From Burkholderia sp. BCC1644 (GTDB lineage Bacteria; Pseudomonadota; Gammaproteobacteria; Burkholderiales; Burkholderiaceae): 64,000 nt of DNA. The first letter of the stretch is position 1, and the number at the start of each line of letters is the position of its first letter. A program made the translations under genes and the position numbers. Positions 18,284 through 28,742 of the stretch are shown piece after piece. The stretch is taken from contig NZ_CADFEI010000003.1 of NCBI RefSeq assembly GCF_902833225.1, positions 372,001 to 436,000 on the forward strand, written 5' to 3'. Below the pieces are notes generated by a model. That model was not told where the DNA came from, ran no database searches, and worked only from the letters and a program-made list of their open reading frames with translations.

Positions 18284-19741
18284 ATGATGACCGTGCAGGA
18301 ACTGCTGGACACCCCGTCGCTGGGATTGCTGGGCGTGGCCGGACTCGCCGGTACGCACCGGCTGATCACGTGGGCGCACGCGGTCGATCTTCCCGATCCG
18401 TGGCGCTGGGTCAGCGCGGGCAACCTCGTGATGACGACGGGCGTCGGCCTGCCGCGCACGCCGAGGGACCAGGTGGCGTGGCTCGAACGCATCGCGCAGA
18501 CGAATGCGAGCGCGCTGGTCGTTGCGCCGCAGGCCGATGCGCCGAAGCTGTCGCGCAAGCTGCTGGATGCCGCGGACGCGCTGATGTTCCCGGTGCTGCG
18601 CGCGAGCTTCGAGCTGGAATTCGTGAAGCTGTCGCGTCACGTGATCGAAAGCGTGCTGCGCGCTCAGCGCGACAGCTTCAAGGCGAGCGAACGGCTGTTC
18701 GAGACGTATGCCGACGCGATGCGCAAGGCGGCCGATTTCACGGGGCGACTCACCGCGCTCGCGGCGAGCCTCGGGCTCGCGCTGACCATCGAGGATGCCG
18801 CGAGCGGCGCGACGCTCGTCGCGACCGGCGGGACGCGTTCCGCCCACGATGCACGCGATGCGGAGCGCGTGCCGCTCGCCGGCCGTGCACGCGCGAACCT
18901 GGTCATCCGCCGCGCCGGCCGCAGCACACCGGAAGACCCGTTGTTCGTGCGTTCGCTCGTCGGCCTGCTCGGCGTCGAACTCGAACGCCTGATGATCACG
19001 CGCGACGCGCAGCGCGACGAAGGCGCAGCGCTGCTGCGCAGCCTGCTCGACAACGAAACCGATTTTGCGTTCGTGCGGCCGCTGCTGGAGCGGCGCGGGC
19101 TGACCGGCACGCTCGTGTGCCTGTCGATCCGGCCAGGCGGCACGGGCCGCTGGGCGCCCGGCGACATCCACCACGCGCCCGGCCTGCAGGAGAAGACCCC
19201 GCTGCTGCTCGATGACGACGTGCTGCTCGCGCTCTCCCGCGACGACCGCGACACGATCGACGCGCTGCTGTGCAACCTCGGCGACGGTACGGTCATCGGC
19301 GTCAGCGGCCCGATCGCGGTCGCGACCGGGTTCCGCGAAAGCGTACGGCAGGCGCGCCTCGCGATGACGCAGGCGCTGGAACTCGACACCGCCGTGCTGC
19401 GCTACGGCGATGCCGAAACCGGGCTGATCATGGCGCCCAAGTCGCTCGCCGAAGCGCGCGCGCTGGTCGGCCGCTACCTCGGGCCGCTGATCGAGCACGA
19501 CCGCCTGCACGAAACGGCGCTGCTCGCAACGCTGATGCGGTTTCTCGAAAACGACGGCAACTGGAAGGTCACGGCGTACGACCTCGGCATCCATCGCCAG
19601 ACGCTCGTTTATCGGTTGAAACTCGTCGACCAGCTCACGGGCCTCAAACCGACGACCACGAACGGCACCGCGCGGTTCTGGATCGCACTGCAGGCCGGCC
19701 GGAACGCAAAGCTGTTTCCCGCTCAGACATTGAGCGGTTAA
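18284..19741 (+). CDS. PucR-family transcriptional regulator
   Basis: 485 residues. An N-terminal purine-catabolism-type domain covers residues 1-125 (VQELLDTPSLGLLGVAG, VMTTGVGLPRT). A central GGDEF-like/GAF region follows, and the C-terminus has the PucR helix-turn-helix (TLMRFLENDGNWKVTAYDLGIHRQTLVYRLKLVDQLTG). PucR proteins usually activate catabolic genes for purines, GABA or other nitrogen compounds. The start follows ACGGAG by 8 bases. The next genes on the same strand encode an amino acid permease, an amine/amino-acid oxidase and a cupin, which are its likely targets. Confidence 0.85.
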   Translation: MMTVQELLDTPSLGLLGVAGLAGTHRLITWAHAVDLPDPWRWVSAGNLVMTTGVGLPRTPRDQVAWLERIAQTNASALVVAPQADAPKLSRKLLDAADALMFPVLRASFELEFVKLSRHVIESVLRAQRDSFKASERLFETYADAMRKAADFTGRLTALAASLGLALTIEDAASGATLVATGGTRSAHDARDAERVPLAGRARANLVIRRAGRSTPEDPLFVRSLVGLLGVELERLMITRDAQRDEGAALLRSLLDNETDFAFVRPLLERRGLTGTLVCLSIRPGGTGRWAPGDIHHAPGLQEKTPLLLDDDVLLALSRDDRDTIDALLCNLGDGTVIGVSGPIAVATGFRESVRQARLAMTQALELDTAVLRYGDAETGLIMAPKSLAEARALVGRYLGPLIEHDRLHETALLATLMRFLENDGNWKVTAYDLGIHRQTLVYRLKLVDQLTGLKPTTTNGTARFWIALQAGRNAKLFPAQTLSG

Positions 19742-19804
19742 AGGGACGGCTTGAAACCTTCCCGGCATGGAGCGCCCTCAGCAAAGGGCTGCTGGCTTCA
19801 TACA

Positions 19805-19814
19805 TTTGTACAAA
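19805..19814. promoter_or_regulatory. Possible operator palindrome upstream of permease
   Basis: TTTGTACAAA is a perfect 10-base palindrome in an AT-rich patch 103 bases before the permease start. It could be a regulator site or just promoter sequence. There is a single copy only, so support is weak. Confidence 0.3.
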
Positions 19815-19916
19815 CCGGCTGCGTGACGCCAGCATTTTTCGCATAGGCACACGCCGGCCGCTTGCCTAGTATCCGTCGACAACGACTGCACAGACACGTC
19901 ACGACGGAGACAGGCA

Positions 19917-21335
19917 ATGCCCATTCAAACGGAACACGATCCGCGCCTGAAACGCGCACTCAAGACCCGCCACATCAGCATGCTGGCGCTCGGCGGCGTG
20001 ATCGGCGCCGGGCTGTTCGTCGGTTCGAGCGCGGTAATCGCGTCGACCGGTCCGGCCGCCTTCATCACGTACGGCATCACCGGCGTGATCGTCGGCCTCA
20101 TCATGCGCATGCTCGGCGAGATGGCCGCCGCGCGCCCGATGAAGGGCTCGTTCGTCGACTATGCGCGGATGGCGTACGGCGAACTCGCCGGCTTCTCGAC
20201 CGGCTGGCTGTACTGGTACTTCTGGGTGATCGTGGTCGGCTTCGAGGCGGTGGTCGGCGGACAGATCATCCACGGCTGGCTGCCACAGATGCCCGTGTGG
20301 GCGATCTCGCTCGGGCTGATGGTCATGATGACGTCACTGAACCAGTTGTCCGTCAATTCGTTCGGCGAGGCCGAATACTGGTTCGCGGGCATCAAGGTCG
20401 CGGCGATCGTCGTCTTCCTTGTGATTGCCGGCGCGTACGTGTTCAAGCTGTGGCCCGGCTCCACCGCCAGCTTCTCCAACCTGAGCGCGCATGGCGGTTT
20501 CCTGCCGCACGGCGCACTGACGCTGTTCTCGGGCGTCGTGTCGGTGATCTTCTCGATGACGGGTGTCGAGGTCGCAACGATCGCGGCCGCCGAATCCGAT
20601 CATCCGGCCCGCAACATCCGCCGCGCGGTCAACACGGTGATGGCGCGCATCCTGGTGTTCTTCGTGCTGTCGACCTTCTTCATCGTCGTCGCGCAGCCGT
20701 GGACCGACATCGTGCCCGGCAAGTCGCCGTTCGTCGCGACGTTGGAGAGGATCGGCATCCCGGGCGCAGCAACGATGCTGACGGCCGTGATCCTGGTCGC
20801 CGTGCTGTCGGTGCTGAACGCCGGTCTCTACACGTCGTCGCGGCTGCTGTACGTGCTCAGCACCAACCGTGAGGCGCCGAAGCTGCTGTCGAAAACGAGC
20901 CGCCGTGGCGTGCCGCGCTGGGGCGTGCTTGCATCGACGCTGGTCGGCTATGGCTGCGTCGTGATCGCCGCGCTCTGGCCCGACACCGTATTCCAGTTCC
21001 TGCTGAATTCGTCGGGGGCCGTGTTCCTGTTCGTGTACCTGATGATCTGCCTGTCGCAGCTCAAGCTCAGAAAGCAGTGGGAACGCGAAGGCACGCTGAA
21101 ATTCCGGATGTGGCTGCACCCGTGGCTGCCGATCCTCGTCACCTGCTCGATCGTCGCGGTACTGGTCAGCATGGCGCTCGACCCGGCCACGCGGATGAGT
21201 CTCGCGCAGTGCCTGGTCGCGATCGCCGTCATCGTCATCGCGTACGGCGTGCTGAAGCTGGTTCGTGCAGGGCGGTCGCCGTCGATCGATCATGCGGCAC
21301 CTGCACCGCGACCGACCGGCACCGTCGGCAAATAA
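19917..21335 (+). CDS. Amino acid permease (AAT/APC family, GABA permease-like)
   Basis: 472 residues with twelve membrane helices. The N-terminus (LKRALKTRHISMLALGGVIGAGLFVGSS) and the helix 3 region (MLGEMAAARPMKGSFVDYARMAYGELAGFSTGWLYWYFWV) are classical for AAT-type permeases such as GabP, CycA and AroP. GGVIGAGLFVG is the substrate-binding loop of helix 1. It probably imports an amino acid or gamma-amino acid by proton symport. The next gene, 35 bases downstream, encodes a FAD amine oxidase, so the cargo may be its substrate or a precursor. Confidence 0.9.
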   Translation: MPIQTEHDPRLKRALKTRHISMLALGGVIGAGLFVGSSAVIASTGPAAFITYGITGVIVGLIMRMLGEMAAARPMKGSFVDYARMAYGELAGFSTGWLYWYFWVIVVGFEAVVGGQIIHGWLPQMPVWAISLGLMVMMTSLNQLSVNSFGEAEYWFAGIKVAAIVVFLVIAGAYVFKLWPGSTASFSNLSAHGGFLPHGALTLFSGVVSVIFSMTGVEVATIAAAESDHPARNIRRAVNTVMARILVFFVLSTFFIVVAQPWTDIVPGKSPFVATLERIGIPGAATMLTAVILVAVLSVLNAGLYTSSRLLYVLSTNREAPKLLSKTSRRGVPRWGVLASTLVGYGCVVIAALWPDTVFQFLLNSSGAVFLFVYLMICLSQLKLRKQWEREGTLKFRMWLHPWLPILVTCSIVAVLVSMALDPATRMSLAQCLVAIAVIVIAYGVLKLVRAGRSPSIDHAAPAPRPTGTVGK

Positions 21336-21370
21336 CAGGCGCTCCGCGCCATCGAAACCGGGAAACGGAC

Positions 21371-22753
21371 ATGCAATCTGAAGCAGAACTGTTGAAATTG
21401 CCGCTGAAGCCGCTTTGGCACCAGGCCGCGCCGGCGCGCAGCGCACTGGCTGGCCAGGTCGATGCGGACGTCGCGATCGTCGGCGCCGGTTACACGGCGT
21501 TGTGGACGGCCTACTACTTGTTGAAGGCGCAACCGTCACTGCGCGTCGCGCTGGTGGAGCGCGAGGTTGTCGGGTTCGGCGCATCGGGGCGCAACGGCGG
21601 ATGGGCGTCAGCAATCTTCCCGATCTCGCTGTCGCGGGTCGCGCAGATGGTGTCGCGCGACGGCGCGCTTCAACTGCAGATGGCGATGAACGAAACCGTC
21701 GACGAGATCGGCCGGGTCCTCGCGCTCGAACACATCGATGCGGACTACAAGAAGGAAGGCTTCCTGTCGCTCGCCCGCAGCGACGCGCAACTTTCGCGTG
21801 TGAAGGCGGCGGTCGATGCATCGGCGCGCTTCGGCCTGCCAGATCAATGGCACGCGCTCGATGCACGGCAGGCGCAGGCGCGGATCGGAGCAGGCGGTGT
21901 ACTCGGCGGCCTGTACACCGGACATTGCGCGCTGATCCATCCCGGCAAGCTCGTGCATGCGCTGGCACGGCTGGTCGAAAGCCTCGGTGCGCGCATCTAC
22001 GAACGCTCGGAAGTGACGGCGATCGGGCCGGGCCTGATCCGCACCGCCGCGGGCAGCGTGAACGCCCGCACCGTCGTGCGCGCGACCGAGGCGTTCTCGT
22101 GCCAGCAGGCCGACCATCGCCGCTCCGTGATTCCGCTCTACTCGCTGGTGCTCGCCACCGAGCCGCTGCCGCCGTCATTGCGACAGACGTTGCGGCTCGA
22201 CCACCGGCTCGCGTTCAACGACATGCGACACCTGCGCATCTACGGGCAGGTCACGGCAGAAGGCCGGCTCGTGTTCGGCGGGCGCGGCGCCCCGTACCAG
22301 TGGGGCTCGCGGATGTCCGACACCGGCGACCAGCTCGGCAATGCGCACGCGAAGATCCACGCGTCGATGGTCGAACTGTTCCCGGAACTGGCCGACGCGA
22401 CGATCACGCACCGCTGGGGCGGCGCGCTCGGCGTATCGCGCGACTGGTGCCCGACCGTCAGCATGGACGAGCGCTCGCGCATCGCGTGGGCCGGCAACTA
22501 CGTCGGCGACGGCGTCGCGACCAGCAACCTCGCCGGCCGCGTGCTGCGGAACCTGATCCTCGACATCGACGAACCGGTCAACCGGCTGCCGTTCGTCAAC
22601 CATCGATCGCCGGCGTGGGAGCGCGAACCGCTGCGCTGGCTCGGCATCAACAGCGGCCTGATGGCCGCCGGGTTCAGCGACTTCGAAGAGAAGCTGACCC
22701 GTCAACCCTCGCGCACGGCCCGGCTTCTCGAGAAGCTGACCGGCGCCCACTGA
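21371..22753 (+). CDS. FAD-dependent oxidoreductase (DadA/PuuB type)
   Basis: 460 residues. The dinucleotide-binding fold is DADVAIVGAGYTALWTAYYL near residue 30, followed by GFGASGRNGGWAS, the DAO-family signature of gamma-glutamylputrescine oxidase and glycine/D-amino acid oxidases. The C-terminal part (THRWGGALGVSRDWCPTV, GNYVGDGVATSNLAGRVL) closes the FAD site. It oxidises an amine or amino acid to the imine with FAD. It is followed by a cupin gene and preceded by a permease gene; a similar oxidase-cupin pair is at 62.8-64.0 kb. The substrate is unknown; polyamine-derived or D-amino acids are the main options. Confidence 0.85.
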   Translation: MQSEAELLKLPLKPLWHQAAPARSALAGQVDADVAIVGAGYTALWTAYYLLKAQPSLRVALVEREVVGFGASGRNGGWASAIFPISLSRVAQMVSRDGALQLQMAMNETVDEIGRVLALEHIDADYKKEGFLSLARSDAQLSRVKAAVDASARFGLPDQWHALDARQAQARIGAGGVLGGLYTGHCALIHPGKLVHALARLVESLGARIYERSEVTAIGPGLIRTAAGSVNARTVVRATEAFSCQQADHRRSVIPLYSLVLATEPLPPSLRQTLRLDHRLAFNDMRHLRIYGQVTAEGRLVFGGRGAPYQWGSRMSDTGDQLGNAHAKIHASMVELFPELADATITHRWGGALGVSRDWCPTVSMDERSRIAWAGNYVGDGVATSNLAGRVLRNLILDIDEPVNRLPFVNHRSPAWEREPLRWLGINSGLMAAGFSDFEEKLTRQPSRTARLLEKLTGAH

Positions 22754-22769
22754 ACAGGAGCGTCATCCG

Positions 22770-23120
22770 ATGAAGTCATTCACCGTCGTCAAGGCTGGTC
22801 AGATCGCCGCCGCCACGCTGACCGCCGCAGGCCGGCGCGCAGGCGCGGATCGCGGCGATCCGCAGGTCGCCACGCAAGCGCTCGCGCCGGACGCAGTCGG
22901 TCACCTCGGCATCTGGGAATGCCAGCCGGGCGGCTGGCCGGTCGTCGACCGGCCCGACACCGAATTCACGTACATCATCTCGGGCCGCGCGAACCTGACC
23001 GACGACGCGAGCGGCGAAGTCGTCGAAATCGGCGCAGGCGATCTCGTGATCCTGCCGCCGGGCTGGACCGGACGCTGGGACATCATCGAGCCGGTGCGAA
23101 AGGTTTACGCGATCTATTGA
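22770..23120 (+). CDS. Cupin domain protein (DUF861 type)
   Basis: 116 residues forming one small cupin barrel: GIWECQPGGWPVVDRPDTEFTYIISG, then a glycine turn and GAGDLVILPPGWTGRWDIIEPVRKVYAIY. This is the (S)-ureidoglycine aminohydrolase/EutQ-like DUF861 class, often encoded next to DadA/PuuB-type oxidases. The start lies 16 bases after the oxidase stop with AGGAG upstream, so they share an operon. It may process or sense the unstable oxidase product; this is inference. Its paralogue lies at 62772-63152. Confidence 0.85.
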   Translation: MKSFTVVKAGQIAAATLTAAGRRAGADRGDPQVATQALAPDAVGHLGIWECQPGGWPVVDRPDTEFTYIISGRANLTDDASGEVVEIGAGDLVILPPGWTGRWDIIEPVRKVYAIY

Positions 23121-23129
23121 CGCGCGCCG

Positions 23130-24545
23130 TCACTGCCCCGGCGCGTGAACGCCCTCGCGTTCGCCCGCCGGCGCATCGCCCTTGCCGCGATACCACACCG
23201 CGTAGACGACCGACAGCACGAACATGAACGGCACACCGCAAAACAGCGTCATCCGGAATTCGCGCGTGAAGTATGTCGTGACCAGCGCCGCGAGCATCAG
23301 TGTCGCGCCGAGCAGCGATGTGACCGGAAAGCCCCACATCCGGAACGCCAGTGCCTGGCCGCGATGGTGGCGGCGGAAGAACAGGTGCGTGACGAAGATC
23401 ATCAACCACGTGAACATCGCGCCGAACATCGACACCGACATCATCATCACGAACGACGTGTCCGGATACCGCACGTTCAGCACGGTCGCGAGCGCAATCC
23501 CGATCGCCGACAACCCGAGCGCGGCAGCCGGCACGCCGTGCGCCGTCAGCCGGCCGAGCGCCTTCGGCGCATAGCCCGCGCGCGACAGGCTGAACATCAT
23601 CCGCGTCGTGATGTAGAGCTGGCTGTTCATCGCGGACAGCGCAGCCACCAGGATCACGAAGTTGATCACGCCGGCCGCGCCCGGCACGTGCGTCGCGGCC
23701 ATCACCTTGACGAACGGGCTTTCGTCGGAACCCGCAGCCGTCCACGGCACGATCGCGAGCATCAGCGCGAGCGTCAGCAGGTAGAAGAACACCAGGCGCA
23801 ACATCGTCGCGCGGAATGCGCGCGTGATCGCCTTGTGCGGATCGCGTGCCTCGCCGGCCGCCACGGCGATCATCTCGATGCTCAGGTAGCTGAAGATCGA
23901 CACGATCACCGCGACCCACATCCCCCACACGCCTTTCGGGAAGAACCCGCCGTGCGCCGTATAGTTCGCGAAGCCGATGCCGGAACCGGCCGGCGCACCG
24001 AACACGACCACCGCGCCGAGCGCGATGAACGCGACGATCGCGGCGATCTTCAGCATCGAGAACACGTACTCGACCGCACCGAACACCTTCACGCTGACCA
24101 GGTTGATCCCGATCAGTGCGGCCGAGAAGCCGATGATCCAGTACCAGCCCGGCACGGCGGGAAACCAGTACTTCATGTACACGGCGATCGCCGTCACTTC
24201 GGTGCCGACTGCGAACACGATCGACGCCCAGTACGCATAGCGCACCAGGAAGCCGGCCCACGGGCTCACATAATGCTCGGCATACGCGCCGAACGAGCCC
24301 GACGTCGGGTGCGCAACCGTCATCTCGGCGAGGCAGCCCATCAGCAGCAGCGCGATCAGCGCGCCGATCGCATAGCTGACGAGCACGCTCGGCCCCGCGA
24401 AGCCGATCGCGAAACCGCTGCCGAGGAACAGCCCCGTCCCGATCGCACCGCCGATCGCGATCATCGACAACTGCGCGGTCGACAGCCCGCGATGCAACCC
24501 CTTCTCACGTTCGACGATCGTGTCGAATCCCTGACGCTGGTTCAT
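23130..24545 (-). CDS. Amino acid permease (APC superfamily)
   Basis: 471 residues, twelve membrane helices. EKGLHRGLSTAQLSMIAIGGAIGTGLFLGSGFAI and the CLAEMTVAHPTSGSFGAYAEHYVSPWAGF segment place it with AAT-type permeases. It is the last gene of the same-strand kynurenine cluster, 90 bases after kynU, so it may import tryptophan, kynurenine or anthranilate-type compounds. That assignment rests on position only. Its stop is 9 bases from the opposing cupin stop, leaving little room for terminators. Confidence 0.87.
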   Translation of the reverse strand: MNQRQGFDTIVEREKGLHRGLSTAQLSMIAIGGAIGTGLFLGSGFAIGFAGPSVLVSYAIGALIALLLMGCLAEMTVAHPTSGSFGAYAEHYVSPWAGFLVRYAYWASIVFAVGTEVTAIAVYMKYWFPAVPGWYWIIGFSAALIGINLVSVKVFGAVEYVFSMLKIAAIVAFIALGAVVVFGAPAGSGIGFANYTAHGGFFPKGVWGMWVAVIVSIFSYLSIEMIAVAAGEARDPHKAITRAFRATMLRLVFFYLLTLALMLAIVPWTAAGSDESPFVKVMAATHVPGAAGVINFVILVAALSAMNSQLYITTRMMFSLSRAGYAPKALGRLTAHGVPAAALGLSAIGIALATVLNVRYPDTSFVMMMSVSMFGAMFTWLMIFVTHLFFRRHHRGQALAFRMWGFPVTSLLGATLMLAALVTTYFTREFRMTLFCGVPFMFVLSVVYAVWYRGKGDAPAGEREGVHAPGQ

Positions 24546-24635
24546 GCCTTGTCTCCTTCGCCGAACGCGCCCTGCGTCGTGCGGGACGTCGTTCGATCTC
24601 GATCTGTTGTGTCGTACTGCGCACCGCGCCGGCCG

Positions 24636-25865
24636 TCAGGTCACGGACTTGCGCGCGCGGAATGCATCGGTGCGCCATGCGCCGGTCGTCACGACGTCCT
24701 TCAACGCGGCGATCGTGTCCCACACGTCGACGTAGCGCACATACAGCGGCGCGAATCCGAAGCGCAGGATGTCCGGTGCGCGGAAGTCGCCGATCATGTT
24801 GCGCGCGATCAGCGCCTGCACGATCGCATAGCCCTCCTCGTGCGTGAGCGACACCTGGCTGCCGCGCTGCGCGGCATCGCGCGGCGACGCGAGCGTGAAG
24901 CCGAGACCCGCGAGTTCCTGGTCGACGAGCGCGATGAACAGGTCGCCGAGCGCGACGCTCTTGTCGCGCAGCACGCGAAGATCGACGCCGTCGAACGCGT
25001 CGAGCGCCGCTTCGAGCGCGATCACGCCGAGCTGCGGCGCGGTGCCCGTCAGCATCCGGTCGATCGCCGGATGCGGCGCATAGTCGTGCGTGAAGTCGAA
25101 CGGCTTCGCGTGGCCGTGCCAGCCCGTCAGCGGCTGCCGGACATCGGCGAGATGCCGCGACGCGACGAACACGTAGGCCGGCGCGCCAGGGCCGCCGTTC
25201 AGGTACTTGTAGCCGCAGCCGACCGCGAAGTCCGCCTCGCATGCGTTCAGCTCGATCGGCATCGCGCCGGCCGAGTGGCACAGGTCCCACACGCTCAGCG
25301 CGCCGGCCTCGTGCGCGTGGCGCGTGATGGCCGCCATGTCGTAACGCTTGCCGCTCTTGTAGTTCACGTGCGTCAGCGACACGACCGCGACGGTGTCGTC
25401 GATCGCCTCGACGATGTCGCCCGGATCGACGCAGCGCAGCTCGCACCCCGTCATCTCGGCGACGCTCGCCGCGATATAGACGTCGGTCGGGAAATTGGTG
25501 CGCTCCGCGACGATCACGCGGCGCCCCGGCCGCATCCGCGTGGCCGCGACGAGCACCTTGAACAGGTTCACCGACGTCGAATCGGCGACGATCACCTCGC
25601 CGGTGCCGGCGCCGATCAGCTTCGCGATCTTGTCGCCGGTGCGCTGCGGCGCCGGATACCAGTCGGCGTCGTTCCACGAGCGGATCAGTCCGTGCGCCCA
25701 CTCCTGTTCGAGCGCGCGCTGCATGCGCGCCGGCACGTTCGACGGCATCGCGCCGAGCGAGTTGCCGTCGAGATAGATCGTGTCGGCGGGCAGGTCAAAG
25801 CGCGCGCGGCAATGGGCGAGCGGGTCGGCCGCATCGAGCGCGGCGCAGTGTTCGCGTGTGGTCAT
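24636..25865 (-). CDS. kynU: Kynureninase
   Basis: 409 residues, close to the usual 415. The PLP lysine is K220 in VGCGYKYLNGGPGAPAY. The WDLCHSAG motif (193-200) carries the aspartate that contacts the pyridine nitrogen, and the start LDGNSLGAMP is typical. The enzyme hydrolyses kynurenine or 3-hydroxykynurenine to (3-hydroxy)anthranilate and alanine in the cytoplasm. I chose the ATG at 25863-25865; an upstream Met adds 18 residues. Here kynU is not with kynA/kynB, as often in Burkholderia, but follows the genes for complete breakdown of 3-hydroxyanthranilate. Confidence 0.93.
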   Translation of the reverse strand: MTTREHCAALDAADPLAHCRARFDLPADTIYLDGNSLGAMPSNVPARMQRALEQEWAHGLIRSWNDADWYPAPQRTGDKIAKLIGAGTGEVIVADSTSVNLFKVLVAATRMRPGRRVIVAERTNFPTDVYIAASVAEMTGCELRCVDPGDIVEAIDDTVAVVSLTHVNYKSGKRYDMAAITRHAHEAGALSVWDLCHSAGAMPIELNACEADFAVGCGYKYLNGGPGAPAYVFVASRHLADVRQPLTGWHGHAKPFDFTHDYAPHPAIDRMLTGTAPQLGVIALEAALDAFDGVDLRVLRDKSVALGDLFIALVDQELAGLGFTLASPRDAAQRGSQVSLTHEEGYAIVQALIARNMIGDFRAPDILRFGFAPLYVRYVDVWDTIAALKDVVTTGAWRTDAFRARKSVT

Positions 25866-25908
25866 GAAATCAGTGTTCCTTATGGAATGACGTATGTCGT
25901 TGAAGGTG

Positions 25909-26934
25909 TCAGGCTGCACGCGACGCCGCCGCTGGCGGCAGGTCGAAGAAGCGCAACGCGTTGCCGCCGAGGATCTTCGCTTTCGCGGTGTCGGACAGAT
26001 CGGGATGCTGCTCGACGAGCGAGCCGATCCGCTGCTCGCCGAGCGGGAACGGATAGTCGGAGCCGAGCATCACGCGGTCCTCGCCCATCGTGTCGACCAG
26101 CAGGCGCAGTGCGCCGCGATCGAACACCGCGCTGTCCACATGGAAGCGGTCGAGATAGCTGACGGGCGGATGCGGGCAGTCCTCGCGCACGACGTCTCGC
26201 TGCTCCCACGCGTTCTGCACGCGGCCGAGCAGGAATGCGAAGCTGCCGCCGCCGTGCGCGAAGCACAGCTTCAGCGCGCGCGGAATCCGCTCGAACGCGC
26301 CGGACAGGATCAGCGACACCATGCTGAGCTGCGTCTCGGCCGGCATCGCGACGAGCCATGGCAGCATCCATTTCTTCATCCGGCCGTCGGTCATCATGTC
26401 CCACGGATGCACGAGCACCGGAATGCCGTCGTTCGCGCAATGCGTGAGAAATGCGACGAGGTGGTCGTCGTCGAGATCGAGCGGCCCGAGATGGTTGCCG
26501 ATCTGCACGCCGCGATGGCCGGCGCGATGCGCGCGCGTCGCTTCGCGGCACGCGAGCTCGACATCCTGCAGCGGCACCTGCGCGAGCGCGAACATCCGGC
26601 CCGGTGCATGCGCGCACAGTTCGAGCGCGCGGTCGTTCATCCGCATTGCCCAGTCGCGCGCATCGTGCGGTGCGCTGTCGTAGCCGAACATGACGGGCGT
26701 CGCACACATCAGCTGGATCCCGATGCCGAGCGCGTCCATCTCGGCGACGCGCGCTACCGGGTCCCACAGCGCGCGGTAGACCGGGCGGAACGCGCGCTCG
26801 CCCGTCATGATCATCCCGTGTTCGCCGTCCGCGTCGATGCGCAGCCACGGCGCGCGCTGCGCGTCGAGGCGCGCGGCCTCTTCCCGCGAGATCGCCGGGA
26901 AGAAGTGCGAGTGCATGTCGATTCGAAGTGTCAT
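25909..26934 (-). CDS. nbaD: 2-Amino-3-carboxymuconate-6-semialdehyde decarboxylase (ACMSD)
   Basis: 341 residues of amidohydrolase fold. The metal-binding HxH opens the protein ([11 protein letters not shown]8 and H10), with further ligands in [24 protein letters not shown] and the aspartate of [17 protein letters not shown] is a zinc enzyme that decarboxylates the unstable ring-cleavage product of 3-hydroxyanthranilate to 2-aminomuconate semialdehyde. It lies 32 bases after the dioxygenase gene that makes its substrate. The name follows the nba scheme for the 2-nitrobenzoate/3-hydroxyanthranilate route. Confidence 0.92.
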   Translation of the reverse strand: MTLRIDMHSHFFPAISREEAARLDAQRAPWLRIDADGEHGMIMTGERAFRPVYRALWDPVARVAEMDALGIGIQLMCATPVMFGYDSAPHDARDWAMRMNDRALELCAHAPGRMFALAQVPLQDVELACREATRAHRAGHRGVQIGNHLGPLDLDDDHLVAFLTHCANDGIPVLVHPWDMMTDGRMKKWMLPWLVAMPAETQLSMVSLILSGAFERIPRALKLCFAHGGGSFAFLLGRVQNAWEQRDVVREDCPHPPVSYLDRFHVDSAVFDRGALRLLVDTMGEDRVMLGSDYPFPLGEQRIGSLVEQHPDLSDTAKAKILGGNALRFFDLPPAAASRAA

Positions 26935-26966
26935 CGTCGTTGTGTCGGTGTAGGGGCGTGGCGGGC

Positions 26967-27518
<552 letters not shown>

Positions 27519-27540
27519 TCACGCCAACCCGCCGTGCATG

Positions 27541-27972
27541 TCATCGCTTCGGCGCGTACGCGATCGCCTTCATCTCGATCAGCAGATGCGGATGCGGCAG
27601 TTGGTGCACCGCGACCGTCGTGCGCGTCGGGCCGGTCTCGTCGAAATACTCGCCATACACTGCGTTGTAGCCGCCGAAATCGTTCATGTTCACGAGGAAC
27701 GACGAGATCTCGACGAGCGACGACAGGTCGGCGCCTTCGCTGCGCAGGATGTCGCGGATGTTCTCGATCACCGTGCGCGTCTGCTCGCGAATATCGAGCT
27801 GCACGGTGCCGAGCACATCGGCCGACGCGCCGGCGATCGTGTTGTCGGGCCGCCGCGAACTCGTGCCCGACACGAACAGGAAGTCGCCTGCACGCGTGAT
27901 GTGCGGAAAGCGGCCGCGCGGCGTGGCCTTGCCGGGCACGACACGGCCCTGGATCGATTGGTCTTGGTTCAT
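27541..27972 (-). CDS. nbaF: 2-Aminomuconate deaminase (RidA/YjgF family)
   Basis: 143 residues, the length of known 2-aminomuconate deaminases. The RidA fold is evident: [25 protein letters not shown], then [41 protein letters not shown] and [22 protein letters not shown]. The enzyme releases ammonia from 2-aminomuconate to give 4-oxalocrotonate. Its ATG overlaps the stop of the preceding decarboxylase gene by 4 bases. A general RidA enamine-detoxifying role is possible, but the position in this pathway makes the specific one much more likely. Confidence 0.88.
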   Translation of the reverse strand: MNQDQSIQGRVVPGKATPRGRFPHITRAGDFLFVSGTSSRRPDNTIAGASADVLGTVQLDIREQTRTVIENIRDILRSEGADLSSLVEISSFLVNMNDFGGYNAVYGEYFDETGPTRTTVAVHQLPHPHLLIEMKAIAYAPKR

Positions 27973-28742
27973 GATGGTCGAGTGGTGGTGAATTCGGTAC
28001 TGCCGAGCCCATGCACCGTGCAGTGCACGTGCGCGCCGGCAGGTAACGCGGCGGCGGCCGTCGCGGCGCCGGCCATGATCAGCGAGCCGGCCGGCAGCAC
28101 GAGCCCGCTCGCCGCGATCAGGTGCGACGCCTGCACGACCGAGCGCAGCGGATCGCCGAGGATCGCGGCGGTCGAGCCCGTCTGGACCACGCGACCGTCG
28201 ATCCGCATCACGACACCCGCGTTGCGCAGCCCGTCGAAACGCGTGCTCCACGGGCCGATCGTCAGGCCGGCCGACGAGCAGTTGTCGGCCACCACGTCCT
28301 CCAGCGTGAAGCGGAAATCGCGGTAGCGCGAATCGATGATCTCCATCGCGGGCGCGACGGCCTCCAGGTAGCCGGCCACTTCCAGCAGCGTCAGCGGCCG
28401 GTCGATGTCGCGACGCGTGAGGAAGCACACTTCCGGCTCGACGCGCGGATGGATGAAGCGCTCGAGTGCGACGTGCCCGCCGTCCTCTTCCAGCATCGTG
28501 TCCGTGAGCCAGCCCCAGATCAGGCTGTCGACGCCCATCTGGACCATCTTCGCGCGGCTCGTGAAGCCGAGCTTCACGCCGACCATCGTCTCGCCGCGAT
28601 CGATGCGGCGTTCGATCGACGCACGCTGGATCACGTACGCCTCGTCGAGCGAGAACGCGGCGCCGGTCGTCAGCTGCGCGATCGCCTCCGCGTGGCGCGC
28701 GGCGTCGTCGACGCGAGCCGCCAGCCTGTCGAGATCGGTCAT
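27969..28742 (-). CDS. nbaG: 2-Oxo-3-hexenedioate (4-oxalocrotonate) decarboxylase
   Basis: 257 residues, member of the hydratase/decarboxylase family. Typical blocks are [47 protein letters not shown] and [14 protein letters not shown]. The metal-binding glutamates lie in RVEPEV. It converts 4-oxalocrotonate to 2-oxopent-4-enoate and CO2, and usually forms a complex with the hydratase encoded nearby (30722-31540). The gene overlaps both neighbours by 4 bases, so the three are translated in series. Confidence 0.87.
   Translation of the reverse strand: MTDLDRLAARVDDAARHAEAIAQLTTGAAFSLDEAYVIQRASIERRIDRGETMVGVKLGFTSRAKMVQMGVDSLIWGWLTDTMLEEDGGHVALERFIHPRVEPEVCFLTRRDIDRPLTLLEVAGYLEAVAPAMEIIDSRYRDFRFTLEDVVADNCSSAGLTIGPWSTRFDGLRNAGVVMRIDGRVVQTGSTAAILGDPLRSVVQASHLIAASGLVLPAGSLIMAGAATAAAALPAGAHVHCTVHGLGSTEFTTTRPS

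Noticed and set aside
17708..19768. In-frame upstream extension of lrgB
   Set aside because: It overlaps lrgA and is antisense to the PucR gene; the composition is that of a shadow frame.
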